From: Gordonia lacunae
GTDB lineage: Bacteria > Actinomycetota > Actinomycetes > Mycobacteriales > Mycobacteriaceae
DNA: 64,000 nt
Assembly (NCBI RefSeq): GCF_002149015.1
Contig: NZ_NGFO01000026.1
Location: 23,924 to 87,923, forward strand
Direction: 5' to 3'
Part shown: positions 17,208-26,512 of the stretch, one piece after another
Numbering within the stretch: the stretch's first letter is position 1
Layout of the letters: the number at the start of each line of letters is the position of its first letter
Translations under genes and position numbers: made by a program
Notes under the pieces: model-generated
The model's input: the letters and a program-made list of their open reading frames with translations, nothing else
Databases searched by the model: none
Told to the model about the DNA's origin: nothing

Positions 17208-18820
17208 ACACCGGAATCATCATCGGCATCGTCGTCGCGGTGCTCGTCGTGATCGCGTTGATCGTGCTCGGTCTGGTGCTGTCGCGCCGCCGGCGCATCT
17301 CGCTGACCGACGAGCGGCAGCCGGAGGTCGTCGACGGCACGACCCGTCAGGTCGACCGGTCCGGGGGTTACCAGGCCGGATCGGGCTTCAGCTTCAGTCG
17401 CGGCGACGCCGCCCTCGCCGAACCGCCACAACGCACACCGGAACCCCGGACACCGGCACCGCAGACGCCGGCACCCGAGGTGGTACGGCCGCCGGGGGAC
17501 CGCACCGAGGTGGACGGTCAGCCGGGTGTCGGCGATGACGCCGCAGTCCCGCGTGACTCGATTCGACGCGGCGTCACCGACGTGTCGCTCCCCGAGCCGG
17601 ACACCGCGGAGCCGGACACCACCGAGCCGGACACCGCGGAGCCGGACACCGCCGAGACGGAGACGAGCAAGTCCGCGGCGGCCGAACCCGAGACAGTGGA
17701 ACCGGAGGCCGCCCGACCTGCGACCGCACCGCCGGACACGGCAGTGCCGGACACGGCAGCGCCGGACACCACCACCGAGCGCACGACGACCGAACCCGAC
17801 ACGGCGGGGCCCGATACGGATGAGCCGGTGGTCGTCGAACCCGAGACGCGGGTGCCCGACGACGTCGCGGAGGCGACCACGGCGCCGCCGCTGGACGACA
17901 TCGCGCCGACGGCGGGCCGGATCGGTCGTCTGCGTGGCCGGCTGTCCCGGTCGCAGGGCGCGATCGGCAAGGGCGTACTGGGACTTCTCGGCGCGGGCGA
18001 TCTCGACGAGGAGAGCTGGGAGGAGATCGAGGACACGCTGGTGATGGCGGACCTCGGTGCCTCGACCACGGCCACCGTCGTCGAGACATTGCGCACCGAA
18101 CTCGCGGCCAATCCGGTCCGGACCGCAGGGGAGGCCCGGGCGTTGCTCAAGCGGGTCCTGGTCGAGCAGCTCGACCCCACGCTCGACCGGTCGATCCGGG
18201 CGCTCCCGCACGCCGGCCGTCCTGCGGTCGTGCTGGTCGTCGGGGTCAACGGCACCGGCAAGACGACCACGACCGGCAAACTGGCGCGTGTGCTCGTCGC
18301 CGACGGACGTCGCGTCCTGCTCGGAGCCGCGGACACCTTCCGCGCCGCCGCCGCCGATCAGCTGCAGACGTGGGGTGAGCGTGTCGGCGCCGAGATCGTG
18401 CGCGGCAAGGAGCAGGCCGATCCCGCCGCGGTGGCGTTCGACGCGGTCGACCGCGGCATCGAGACGGGTGTCGACGTGGTCATGATCGACACCGCTGGCC
18501 GGCTGCACACCAAGACCGGCCTGATGGACGAGCTCGGCAAGGTCAAGCGCGTCGTCGAGAAGAAGGCGCCCGTCGACGAGGTGCTGCTGGTCCTCGACGC
18601 GACCGTGGGACAGAACGGGCTCATGCAGGCCCGCGTGTTCGCCGAGGTCGTGAACATCACCGGCGTGGTGTTGACGAAGCTCGACGGCACCGCGAAGGGC
18701 GGCATCGTGTTCCACGTCCAGAAGGAACTCGGAGTACCGGTCAAGCTCGTCGGGCTGGGCGAGGGCGCGGACGATCTGGCGCCGTTCGAGCCCGACGCAT
18801 TCGTCGACGCCCTGTTGTGA
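17204..18820 (+). CDS. ftsY: Signal recognition particle receptor FtsY
   Basis: SRP receptor GTPase for co-translational membrane targeting. It has 538 residues, long for the family. An N-terminal membrane segment (about 5-28) is followed by a ~210-residue acidic linker of Pro-Asp-Thr/Glu-Pro repeats, then the NG domain. GVNGTGKTTTTGKLA, the DTFRAAAADQL block and DTAGRLHTKTGLMDELGKV are intact. Four 15-bp tandem repeats encode part of the linker. The linker probably acts as a flexible tether. GTG start overlaps smc. Confidence 0.97.
   Translation: MNTGIIIGIVVAVLVVIALIVLGLVLSRRRRISLTDERQPEVVDGTTRQVDRSGGYQAGSGFSFSRGDAALAEPPQRTPEPRTPAPQTPAPEVVRPPGDRTEVDGQPGVGDDAAVPRDSIRRGVTDVSLPEPDTAEPDTTEPDTAEPDTAETETSKSAAAEPETVEPEAARPATAPPDTAVPDTAAPDTTTERTTTEPDTAGPDTDEPVVVEPETRVPDDVAEATTAPPLDDIAPTAGRIGRLRGRLSRSQGAIGKGVLGLLGAGDLDEESWEEIEDTLVMADLGASTTATVVETLRTELAANPVRTAGEARALLKRVLVEQLDPTLDRSIRALPHAGRPAVVLVVGVNGTGKTTTTGKLARVLVADGRRVLLGAADTFRAAAADQLQTWGERVGAEIVRGKEQADPAAVAFDAVDRGIETGVDVVMIDTAGRLHTKTGLMDELGKVKRVVEKKAPVDEVLLVLDATVGQNGLMQARVFAEVVNITGVVLTKLDGTAKGGIVFHVQKELGVPVKLVGLGEGADDLAPFEPDAFVDALL
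17594..17653 (+). repeat. 15-bp tandem repeats in the FtsY linker
   Basis: Four units starting at 17594, 17609, 17624 and 17639 encode Glu-Pro-Asp-Thr-Ala/Thr. Related degenerate copies follow near 17737-17780. All are in frame, so length change would not break ftsY. Confidence 0.85.
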
Positions 18821-18973
18821 GGGTCGGCGTCCGGCGGTGATCTGAGTTGACGCTGTGGTGAAGTCCGGATCTGTGATCGGAAATGCTGGGTTAGCGGTCT
18901 CCCACGGAACCTGAGAGGTCGCTCAGAGCCGAACAGGGGCGTTACATGTGCGCAATACAAACCGCCCAGGGGG

Positions 18974-19011
18974 TTACGCGCCGGAAACGTCGGGGCACCA
19001 CAGCTGAAACC
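18974..19011 (+). promoter_or_regulatory. GlnR-like tandem operator upstream of amt
   Basis: Reads GTTAC-n6-GAAAC-n6-GCACC-n6-GAAAC, matching the actinobacterial GlnR consensus gTnAC-n6-GaAAc repeated with 6-bp spacing. Only the third element is degenerate. A further half-site, GTTAC-n6-GCAAT, starts at 18942. It lies 61 bp before amt-glnK-glnD, the expected GlnR targets. Derived by eye. Confidence 0.65.
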
Positions 19012-19071
19012 GACTGCGGACAATCTCTTTGGAGGCGCCGAGCCGTCGGCGCATCCTGAGGAGGTTTCGTA

Positions 19072-20424
19072 GTGGATTTGGCTCAGTTGCCAAACGAATC
19101 GTTTGGCCCGATCGACACGGGCAACACGGCATTCATGCTCGTGTCAGCCGCCATGGTGTTGCTGATGACCCCAGGCCTCGCGTTCTTCTACGGGGGGTTG
19201 GCGCGAGGCAAGTCCGTCCTGAACATGATGATGATGTCCTTCGGCGCACTGGCGTCGATCAGCGTCGTGTACGTGCTGTGGGGCTTCTCGATGTCGTTCA
19301 GCGACGGGATCACCGGTAGCAGCGACATCGGCGGGATCTTCGCGAATCCGTTCGCGCTGTTCGGCTCCGACCAGCTGATGAGCACGATCGGCGAGGGTGA
19401 CAGCGAGCAGTACGTCACCGGCGGCCTGTCGATCCCCGCGATCGTCTTCATGGGATTCCAGCTCACCTTCGCGGTCATCACCGTCGCCCTCATCAGCGGT
19501 GCGCTCGCCGAACGCGTCAAGTTCTCGACCTGGATGGTCTTCACCGTCCTGTGGGCGACGATCGTGTACTTCCCGCTGTCGCACATGGTCTGGGGTGGAC
19601 TCGTGGGTGGCGGCGGCCTCCTCGGCGGTGGTGCGGACGGTCTGGCGGCCAAGATGTTCGGGACCGACGACGAGGGTGCGGCCAACGTCGCACCGATCGA
19701 CTTCGCCGGCGGCACGGTCGTGCACATCAATGCCGGTATCGCCGCTCTGGTCCTGGTCCTCATCATCGGCAAGCGCGTCGGCTTCGGTCGCACCGCCTAC
19801 CGCCCCCACAACATCCCGTTCGTCATGCTGGGCGCGGCACTCCTCTGGTTCGGCTGGTTCGGGTTCAACGTCGGGTCCGAGCTGGGTGCGGACCTGCTCG
19901 CCGGCCAGGTGTGGGTCAACACGACCGCTGCGACGGCCGCGGCGATCATCGGCTGGCTCGCGGTGGAACTCATCCGCGACAAGCACGCCACCAGCGTCGG
20001 CGCCGCGTCGGGTGTGGTCGCCGGTCTGGTCGCCATCACCCCTGCGTGTGGTTCGCTCACCCCGGTCGGCTCGCTGATCCTCGGTGCCATCGCCGGTGCT
20101 CTCGCGGCGGTCGCGATCGGCCTGAAGAACAAGTTCGGCTACGACGACTCGCTCGACGTCGTCGGCGTCCACCTCGTCGCGGGCCTCTGGGGCACGGTGG
20201 CCATCGGCCTGATCGGCAAGGACGTGGGCCTCTTCTGGGGCGGCGACTACAAGCAGCTGGTCGTCCAGGTCGTCATCGCCACCTTCGCGCTCGTGTTCAC
20301 CGGTGTTCTCACCGCGATCATCGCCTTCGCGCTCAAGCCGCTGGGCTGGCGCGTGAGCGACGAGGACGAGAAGACCGGCATCGACGAGGCGGAACACGCC
20401 GAGACGGCCTATGAGCTGGCATGA
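19072..20424 (+). CDS. amt: Ammonium transporter
   Basis: Membrane channel for ammonium uptake. It has 450 residues from GTG, with ACCTGAGGAGG-type ribosome-binding site upstream. About 11 transmembrane helices start at MVLLMTPGLAFFYGGL. The pore-lining histidine segments HMVWGG and VVHINAGIAAL, and DVVGVHLVAGLWG, are present. An acidic C-terminal tail follows. It is paired with glnK (51-bp gap), the PII protein that blocks Amt under nitrogen sufficiency. A GlnR-like operator upstream predicts induction by nitrogen limitation. Confidence 0.97.
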   Translation: MDLAQLPNESFGPIDTGNTAFMLVSAAMVLLMTPGLAFFYGGLARGKSVLNMMMMSFGALASISVVYVLWGFSMSFSDGITGSSDIGGIFANPFALFGSDQLMSTIGEGDSEQYVTGGLSIPAIVFMGFQLTFAVITVALISGALAERVKFSTWMVFTVLWATIVYFPLSHMVWGGLVGGGGLLGGGADGLAAKMFGTDDEGAANVAPIDFAGGTVVHINAGIAALVLVLIIGKRVGFGRTAYRPHNIPFVMLGAALLWFGWFGFNVGSELGADLLAGQVWVNTTAATAAAIIGWLAVELIRDKHATSVGAASGVVAGLVAITPACGSLTPVGSLILGAIAGALAAVAIGLKNKFGYDDSLDVVGVHLVAGLWGTVAIGLIGKDVGLFWGGDYKQLVVQVVIATFALVFTGVLTAIIAFALKPLGWRVSDEDEKTGIDEAEHAETAYELA

Positions 20425-20475
20425 CCGCGCGACGCCATTCGCTACTACGCTGAATCCTGTGGAGAGGGATAACTA

Positions 20476-20814
20476 ATGAAGCTGATCACTGCAATCGTCA
20501 AGCCGTTCACGCTCGAGGATGTCAAGGCCGGGTTGGAGCAGGCCGGCATCCTGGGCATGACCGTGAGTGAGGTCCAGGGCTACGGACGCCAGAAGGGCCA
20601 CACCGAGGTCTACCGCGGCGCCGAGTACTCGGTCGACTTCGTGCCCAAGGTCCGCGTGGAGGTCGTGGTGGACGACGCGGCCGTGGACAAGGTCGTCGAC
20701 GTGATCGTCGAGGCCGCCCGGACCGGCAAGATCGGTGACGGCAAGGTGTGGGTGTCGCCGGTGGAATCCGTGGTCCGCGTCCGCACCGGCGAGCGTGGCG
20801 GAGACGCTCTGTAG
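20476..20814 (+). CDS. glnK: Nitrogen regulatory protein PII
   Basis: Signal protein that senses 2-oxoglutarate, ATP and ADP. It has 112 residues. The T-loop GRQKGHTEVYRGAEY places the modifiable tyrosine at residue 51, and GKVWVSPVE is the C-terminal PII signature. In actinobacteria the GlnD homologue adenylylates Tyr51, and that gene is next downstream. A strong hairpin in the 111-bp gap (20848-20886) may lower glnD expression relative to glnK. Confidence 0.97.
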   Translation: MKLITAIVKPFTLEDVKAGLEQAGILGMTVSEVQGYGRQKGHTEVYRGAEYSVDFVPKVRVEVVVDDAAVDKVVDVIVEAARTGKIGDGKVWVSPVESVVRVRTGERGGDAL

Positions 20815-20847
20815 CGAGCCCGTGCTGCATTGACGAACTCCCGGTGA

Positions 20848-20886
20848 ACGGCCCCGTGCCCGACGACCCGTCGGGCGCGGGGCCGT
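20848..20886 (+). terminator. Hairpin between glnK and glnD
   Basis: 17-nt arms 20848-20864 and 20870-20886 with one T-G pair and a 5-nt loop, very GC-rich and without a T-tract. It probably attenuates rather than fully stops transcription into glnD. Confidence 0.65.
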
Positions 20887-20925
20887 ACCGTTCGACAGCC
20901 CGAAACATCCTCTCTCCCTCACACT

Positions 20926-23466
20926 TTGGAGGCAGTCGTAAGCGCCGCAGACCTGGCCAAGACCCGACGGCAACTCACCGAATCCGGCCGCTCGGGAAAA
21001 CTCGACGCACCGGCATTGCGCCAGGTGCTCGTCGACCTGCACGAGTTCTGGCTGACCAGCAAAGGAGCCGAACTCGGTATCAAGCCGCACAGTGGGTTCG
21101 CGATCGTCGCCGTCGGCGGACTCGGTCGCGGTGAGATGCTCCCGTATTCCGATCTCGACCTGATCCTGCTGCACGACGACATGCCCGCCGAGCGGGTGTC
21201 CGAGGTGGCCGACGGGCTCTGGTATCCGTTGTGGGACGCCAACATCCCGCTCGACCACAGCGTGCGGACGGTGCCGCAGGCACTGCAGGTCGCGGGCGAC
21301 GACGTCACCGCGGCGCTGGGCTTGCTCGAGGCCCGCCACATCGCGGGTGACGAGGACCTGTCCACCCTGCTGATCGGCGGCGTCCGCCAGCAGTGGCGGA
21401 ACGACATCCGCACTCGGTTCCCGGAGGTCGTCGCACATGCACAGGATCGCTGGCGGCGCGCCGGCGACATCGCGCATCGTGCCGAACCAGATCTCAAGAA
21501 CGGTCGGGGAGGGCTGCGCGACGTACAGCTGCTGGGCGCGCTGGCGATCGCTCAGCTCACCCATGGGATGGCGAGCCTGCGGCCCGACTCACCCGGCGCG
21601 GGACCGCAGGTCGCCTACACGCGGCTCCTCGACATCCGCACCGAACTGCATCGCATCGCCGGGCGTCCCCGCGAGCACGTGCAGGCGCAGGACGCCGACG
21701 AGATCGGGGCGGCCCTCAGGATCGGGGACCGGTTCGATCTCGCCCGCGTCATCAGCGACTCGGCACGCACCATCAGCTACTCCATCGACGTCGGCCTGCG
21801 GACCGCGGGCAACGCCCTGCCACGTCGTGGTCTGGCCAAGCTGCGGCGTTCGCCGTTGCGCCGGCCGCTCGACGAGGGTGTGGTCGAGCACAGCGGCGAG
21901 ATCGTGTTGGCGCGCAACGCGATCCCGAGCAAGGACCCGGGCCTCATCCTGCGGGTCGCGGCGGCCTCGGCGCGTACCGGCCTGCCGATCAGCGCGTCGA
22001 CCCTGAGTCGGCTCGCCGACTACGCGCCGGAACTACGTGAGCCGTGGCCGGCCGAGGCGCGCAGTGACCTGCTGGTCCTGCTCAGCTCGGGCCATCACAT
22101 GGTCGACCCGATCGAGGCCCTCGACCGCACGGGTCTGTGGGGCCGGTTGCTGCCGGAGTGGGGTGCCGTCCGCGACCTCCCGCCGCGCGACGCCATCCAC
22201 ACCTGGACCGTCGACCGGCACCTCGTGGAGACCGCCGCGTATGCGAGCGCGATGACCACGCGGGTGTCCCGGCCCGATCTCCTCGTGCTCGGTGCGCTCA
22301 TCCACGACCTGGGCAAGGGGCGGGGTGCCGATCACAGCATCGTCGGGGCGGATCTGGCCGTTCAGGTCGGCAACCGGTTCGGGCTCTGGCCGCAGGACGT
22401 CGCGATCCTCTCCGACATGGTGCGGCACCACCTGCTGCTGCCGCAGGTCGCGACCCGCCGCGACCTCGACGACCCCGCCACCGCCGAATCCGTCGTCGAG
22501 ACCCTCGGGCACAATCGCGTTCTCCTGGAACTCCTTGCCGCACTTGCCGAAGCGGACTCGCTCGCCACCGGTCCCGGCGTGTGGGGGGAGTGGAAGGCCT
22601 CACTGATCCTCGACCTCGTCCGGCGGTCGATGCGACTCATCGACGGGGAGGAGCCGAGCGCTCCCGAACCGCTGACCGACGAGCAACTCGCGACCGCGGC
22701 GGAGGGGGACTTCGCGGTGCGGCTCGTCCGGGCCGAGGGACAGCACACCTACCGCGTCACCATGGTCGCGCCGGACCAGCCGGGCCTGCTGTCGAAGATG
22801 GCCGGGGTCCTCGCGCTCGGCGGGCTGCGGTCCCACTCCGCCTGTGCGCAGAGCGCCGACGGCAAGGCGATCAACTCGTTCCTGGTGGTGCCGATGTTCG
22901 GCAGCCCGCCCGATGCCGGGCTGCTGCGCCAGCAGCTCATCGCCGCGATCGAGGGCAAGATCGACGTCCTCGCGCGGCTCGACGCGCGCGAACGGGACTC
23001 GCCGATCCCGACGATCGGCACGGTCACCACGATCCCCGGCACTGTGGTGACCATCGGCGCCAGCGCCGGCAGCACCGATCCCGAGGTGGACGGGGCGGGC
23101 CATCCGAAGAACGCGGTGCCCGCACTGTTCGCCGTCGCCCCGCCACGGGTGACGTGGCTCGACGCGCCGGCGGGGGAGGCGGTGCTCGAGGTCCGCTCGG
23201 ACGACCGCATCGGTCTGCTCAGCCGGGTCAGCGCGGTCCTGGAGCGACATGGCGCCGACATCCGGTGGGCCAAGGTGTCGACTCTGGGCGCCACCGGTGT
23301 GGACATCTTCGGCCTGCGACTGGCGACCGACACCGACGCCGCGCGCGCCGAGCTGGCCGAGGCCGTCGTCGCGGTCTGCCCGCCTCCGCAGCCGGTGCGC
23401 GAGGAAGACGGCGACGGGCCACAGTCCTACGGCGGGACCGGCCGGTCCGGAGTGCCGATCTCCTAG
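20926..23466 (+). CDS. glnD: PII nucleotidyltransferase/nucleotidyl-removing enzyme
   Basis: Modifies and demodifies PII according to glutamine. It has 846 residues from TTG 20926. The domains are a nucleotidyltransferase with GGLGRGEMLPYSDLDL, a helical linker, an HD hydrolase domain with LIHDLGKGRGADHS, and two C-terminal ACT domains (VAPDQPGLLSKMAGVL and SDDRIGLLSRVSAVL). The start is uncertain. The only nearby Shine-Dalgarno (GGAGG, 20928-20932) overlaps this TTG and would better serve a codon near 20938, where only GTC and GTA occur. A later start is possible. Confidence 0.94.
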   Translation: MEAVVSAADLAKTRRQLTESGRSGKLDAPALRQVLVDLHEFWLTSKGAELGIKPHSGFAIVAVGGLGRGEMLPYSDLDLILLHDDMPAERVSEVADGLWYPLWDANIPLDHSVRTVPQALQVAGDDVTAALGLLEARHIAGDEDLSTLLIGGVRQQWRNDIRTRFPEVVAHAQDRWRRAGDIAHRAEPDLKNGRGGLRDVQLLGALAIAQLTHGMASLRPDSPGAGPQVAYTRLLDIRTELHRIAGRPREHVQAQDADEIGAALRIGDRFDLARVISDSARTISYSIDVGLRTAGNALPRRGLAKLRRSPLRRPLDEGVVEHSGEIVLARNAIPSKDPGLILRVAAASARTGLPISASTLSRLADYAPELREPWPAEARSDLLVLLSSGHHMVDPIEALDRTGLWGRLLPEWGAVRDLPPRDAIHTWTVDRHLVETAAYASAMTTRVSRPDLLVLGALIHDLGKGRGADHSIVGADLAVQVGNRFGLWPQDVAILSDMVRHHLLLPQVATRRDLDDPATAESVVETLGHNRVLLELLAALAEADSLATGPGVWGEWKASLILDLVRRSMRLIDGEEPSAPEPLTDEQLATAAEGDFAVRLVRAEGQHTYRVTMVAPDQPGLLSKMAGVLALGGLRSHSACAQSADGKAINSFLVVPMFGSPPDAGLLRQQLIAAIEGKIDVLARLDARERDSPIPTIGTVTTIPGTVVTIGASAGSTDPEVDGAGHPKNAVPALFAVAPPRVTWLDAPAGEAVLEVRSDDRIGLLSRVSAVLERHGADIRWAKVSTLGATGVDIFGLRLATDTDAARAELAEAVVAVCPPPQPVREEDGDGPQSYGGTGRSGVPIS

Positions 23467-23503
23467 CTGTTCGGCGTCGGGACCCACATGGAAGGATGGG
23501 GCC

Positions 23504-25066
23504 ATGTTCGATTCCCTCTCCGACCGGTTGACCGGTGCCCTGAAGGATCTGCGTGGCAAGGGGCGGCTCTCCGATGCCGACATCGACCGCACCTGTCGCG
23601 AGATCCGGCTCGCCCTGCTCGAGGCGGATGTCTCGCTCGCGGTGGTCCGGTCCTTCATCGCGCGGATCAAGGAGCGCGCCAAGGGCGCCGAGGTCTCCGG
23701 GGCGCTGAATCCGGCGCAGACGGTCGTCAAGATCGTCAACGAGGAACTCATCGGCATCCTCGGCGGCGAGACCCGTCGAGTGCGGTTCGCCAAGAATCCG
23801 CCGACCGTCATCATGCTGGCCGGTCTGCAGGGCGCCGGTAAGACCACGCTCGCCGGAAAGCTGGGCAACTGGCTCAAGCAGCAGGGTCACACCCCGCTGC
23901 TCGTCGCCTGTGACCTGCAGCGGCCGGGCGCGGTCTCGCAGCTGCAGATCGTCGGCGAGCGCGCCGGCGTCCCGGTGTTCGCGCCCCATCCGGGCACCAG
24001 CGTCGGCGGGGAGGGCGCGCTCGGCGTCACCGCCGGAGATCCGGTCTCGGTCGCGCAGGCCGGTGTGGACGAGGCGCGCAGCAAGCACTACGACGTCGTG
24101 GTCATCGACACCGCCGGTCGTCTCGGTATCGACGCGGAGCTGATGAAGCAGGCGTCCGACATCCGGGACGCCACCTCGCCCGACGAGGTGCTGTTCGTCG
24201 TCGACGCCATGATCGGTCAGGACGCCGTGACCACCGCCGAGGCCTTCGCCGACGGTGTGGGGTTCACCGGCGTCGTGCTGACCAAGCTCGACGGTGACGC
24301 GCGCGGTGGTGCGGCGCTGTCGGTGCGTGAGGTGACCGGCCAGCCGATCATGTTCGCGTCCTCGGGCGAGAAGCTGGAGGACTTCGACGTCTTCCACCCC
24401 GACCGTATGGCGAGTCGAATCCTCGGCATGGGCGACGTGTTGTCGCTCATCGAGCAGGCCGAACAGCACTGGGACGCGCAGCAGGCCGAGGCCGCGGCCG
24501 CCAAGATCACCCAGGGCGAGCTGACCCTGGAGGACTTCCTCGAGCAGATGCTGATGATCCGCAAGATGGGGCCCATCGGCAACATCCTGGGAATGCTGCC
24601 CGGCGCCGGCCAGATGAAGGACGTGCTGTCGCAGGTCGACGACAAACAACTCGACCGGGTGCAGGCGATCATCCGCGGCATGACGCCCGCCGAACGCGAC
24701 AACCCGAAGATCATCAACGCCTCCCGTCGCATCCGCATCGCGAACGGCTCGGGCGTGACGGTCAGCGAGGTCAACCAGCTCGTCGACCGGTTCTTCGAGG
24801 CTCGCAAGATGATGGCGCAGATGTCGGGCCGCATGGGCATGGGCGGGATGAACCGCAAGTCCAACCGCAAGAAGGGCAAGGGGAAGAAGGGCAAGGGCCG
24901 CGGCCCCACACCGCCGAAGGTCCGCGGCGGCTTCCCGGGCATGCCCGGGGGGATGCCGGCCGGGTTCCCGGACCTGTCGAACATGCCGGCCGGCCTCGAT
25001 GAGCTGCCGCCGGGACTCGAAGGTCTCGACGTGTCGCAGTTCCAGCAGCCCAAGAAGAAGAAATAG
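23504..25066 (+). CDS. ffh: Signal recognition particle protein Ffh
   Basis: SRP GTPase binding signal sequences and 4.5S RNA. It has 520 residues from ATG 23504 (GGAAGGATGGGGCC before it). The open frame upstream is a glnD shadow. The NG domain carries GLQGAGKTTLAGKLG, DLQRPGAV and DTAGRLGIDAELM. The Met-rich M domain includes MRKMGPIGNILGMLPG and the RNA-binding region with SRRIRIANGSG. The tail is Lys/Gly/Met/Pro-rich. Its receptor FtsY is encoded 6 kb upstream. Confidence 0.98.
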   Translation: MFDSLSDRLTGALKDLRGKGRLSDADIDRTCREIRLALLEADVSLAVVRSFIARIKERAKGAEVSGALNPAQTVVKIVNEELIGILGGETRRVRFAKNPPTVIMLAGLQGAGKTTLAGKLGNWLKQQGHTPLLVACDLQRPGAVSQLQIVGERAGVPVFAPHPGTSVGGEGALGVTAGDPVSVAQAGVDEARSKHYDVVVIDTAGRLGIDAELMKQASDIRDATSPDEVLFVVDAMIGQDAVTTAEAFADGVGFTGVVLTKLDGDARGGAALSVREVTGQPIMFASSGEKLEDFDVFHPDRMASRILGMGDVLSLIEQAEQHWDAQQAEAAAAKITQGELTLEDFLEQMLMIRKMGPIGNILGMLPGAGQMKDVLSQVDDKQLDRVQAIIRGMTPAERDNPKIINASRRIRIANGSGVTVSEVNQLVDRFFEARKMMAQMSGRMGMGGMNRKSNRKKGKGKKGKGRGPTPPKVRGGFPGMPGGMPAGFPDLSNMPAGLDELPPGLEGLDVSQFQQPKKKK

Positions 25067-25070
25067 GCGC

Positions 25071-26168
25071 GTGAGCGGGAGCAGGGGCGGGGCCGGAGCA
25101 CCGAAGCACTACCGAGGTACCGACCCGCTGACCGCGGAGCCCATCGAGTTCTGGGTCAGCGGTGACACCGTCAGTGCCACACCGGTTCCCGATGCCGAGA
25201 CCGCCGTCGACGGCGGCTGGATCCTGCCGGGCCTCGTCGATGCCCACAACCATGTGGGCATCGCCCCCGGCCTCGGTGTCGACATCGAGCAGGCCCGTGG
25301 GTTCGCCTATGCCGATGCGCGCGCCGGCACCCTGCTGATCCGCGAGGTCGGGTCGCCGCTGGACACCCATCCGCTCGACGACGATCCCGCGTGCCCTCGC
25401 TTCATCCGGTCGGGCAAACACATCGCCCGGCCCAAGCGGTACCTGCGCGACTACGGCGTCGACCTCGACGACCCGGATGAGCTGGCCGCCGAGGTGGCCC
25501 GGCAGGCGCAGGCCGGCGACGGCTGGGTGAAGATCGTCGGGGACTGGATCGATCGCGAGGTCGGTGATCTGGCCCCGCTGTGGACGCGTGCGCAGATCGA
25601 GTCGGCGGTCGCAGTGGCGCACGAGCACGGCGCACGGATCACCGCCCATGTCTTCGGAACCGACGCCCTGGTCGACCTGATCGGCGCCGGGGTGGACTGC
25701 ATCGAGCACGGCACCGGGCTGACCGACGATCTCGTCGACCAGCTCGTCGAACGATCGATTGCCCTGGTGCCCACCATGATCCAGGTCGAGAACTTCCCCG
25801 GCATCGCCGACGGGGCCGAACGCTTCCCGACCTACGCCGCGCACATGCGCGCTCTGCACGCGGGTGCGCCGAAGGTGTTCGATGCCGCGCATGAGGCCGG
25901 TGTGCAGATCTTCGCCGGAACGGATGCGGGCGGATTCGTCGAGCACGGTCGCATCGTCGACGAGATCGAGGCGCTGTCCGGCATCGGGTTGGGTCCCGCC
26001 GCGGCGATCGCGGCCGCGTCGACGGAGGCCCGCCGCTGGCTCGGTGCCGACGTCCTGGAGGACGGGCATCGCGCCGATTTCGTGGTCTACGCGGACAACC
26101 CGTGTGACGATCTGGGCGCGCTGCGACACCCGGTAGCAGTGGTGTCGTCGGGCCGCCACATCGTGTGA
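25071..26168 (+). CDS. Metal-dependent amidohydrolase
   Basis: Predicted hydrolase of the amidohydrolase superfamily, homologous to Rv2915c, with unknown substrate. It has 365 residues from GTG 25071, 4 bp after ffh. VDAHNHVG supplies the first metal ligands, KIVGDWID a probable bridging Lys, HGARITAHVFG and CIEHGTGL the middle His residues, and FAGTDAGG the catalytic Asp. The active site therefore looks complete. It is followed by a 470-bp gap that in M. tuberculosis holds other genes (pknI region). Confidence 0.85.
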   Translation: MSGSRGGAGAPKHYRGTDPLTAEPIEFWVSGDTVSATPVPDAETAVDGGWILPGLVDAHNHVGIAPGLGVDIEQARGFAYADARAGTLLIREVGSPLDTHPLDDDPACPRFIRSGKHIARPKRYLRDYGVDLDDPDELAAEVARQAQAGDGWVKIVGDWIDREVGDLAPLWTRAQIESAVAVAHEHGARITAHVFGTDALVDLIGAGVDCIEHGTGLTDDLVDQLVERSIALVPTMIQVENFPGIADGAERFPTYAAHMRALHAGAPKVFDAAHEAGVQIFAGTDAGGFVEHGRIVDEIEALSGIGLGPAAAIAAASTEARRWLGADVLEDGHRADFVVYADNPCDDLGALRHPVAVVSSGRHIV

Positions 26169-26394
26169 GCAACGCCACACGGTGGCACCTGGTTGCCTTT
26201 CTTACCGCCGCGTAACGTAGCAACGGCGTTGCAACGGTTCTCCCACCATGAACCGGATCAGTCCACGCCGGATCCTCTCAGCCCGGGTTCGGCGACGCGG
26301 AACCGTCGGAGCCGGGGGTCGAGGGAGGCTCCGGCGGTGTCGTGATCTCGGACGCCGATGAGCCGACACCCATGAGTGACGGACGAGCGACGTG

Positions 26395-26435
26395 CGGCAT
26401 GTGGTCGCTCTCGCGGGGTGGGTGACCACATGCCG
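26395..26435. repeat. 12-bp inverted repeat with 17-nt spacer
   Basis: CGGCATGTGGTC (26395-26406) is the exact reverse complement of 26424-26435. It could be an operator or an RNA hairpin about 50 bp upstream of the rpsP promoter. No T-tract. Confidence 0.6.
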
Positions 26436-26482
26436 GTACTTCGGCCCAGTCATCGTCGTGTCGGCGACCCCTGGTCGGCGGA

Positions 26483-26512
26483 TTCGGTGTCCGCCGTCTG
26501 GTCTGGCACAAT
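26483..26512 (+). promoter_or_regulatory. Promoter candidate of the rpsP operon
   Basis: TTCGGT (26483-26488), 18 bp, CACAAT (26507-26512). The rplS promoter candidate has the same architecture (TTCGTC, 18 bp, CACAAT) and shares TCTGGCACAAT. Confidence 0.55.

Noticed and set aside
26278..26511. Minus-strand 77-codon frame ending in a Ser/Pro-rich stretch
   Set aside because: No ribosome-binding site, no recognisable domain, and it covers the rpsP promoter region.
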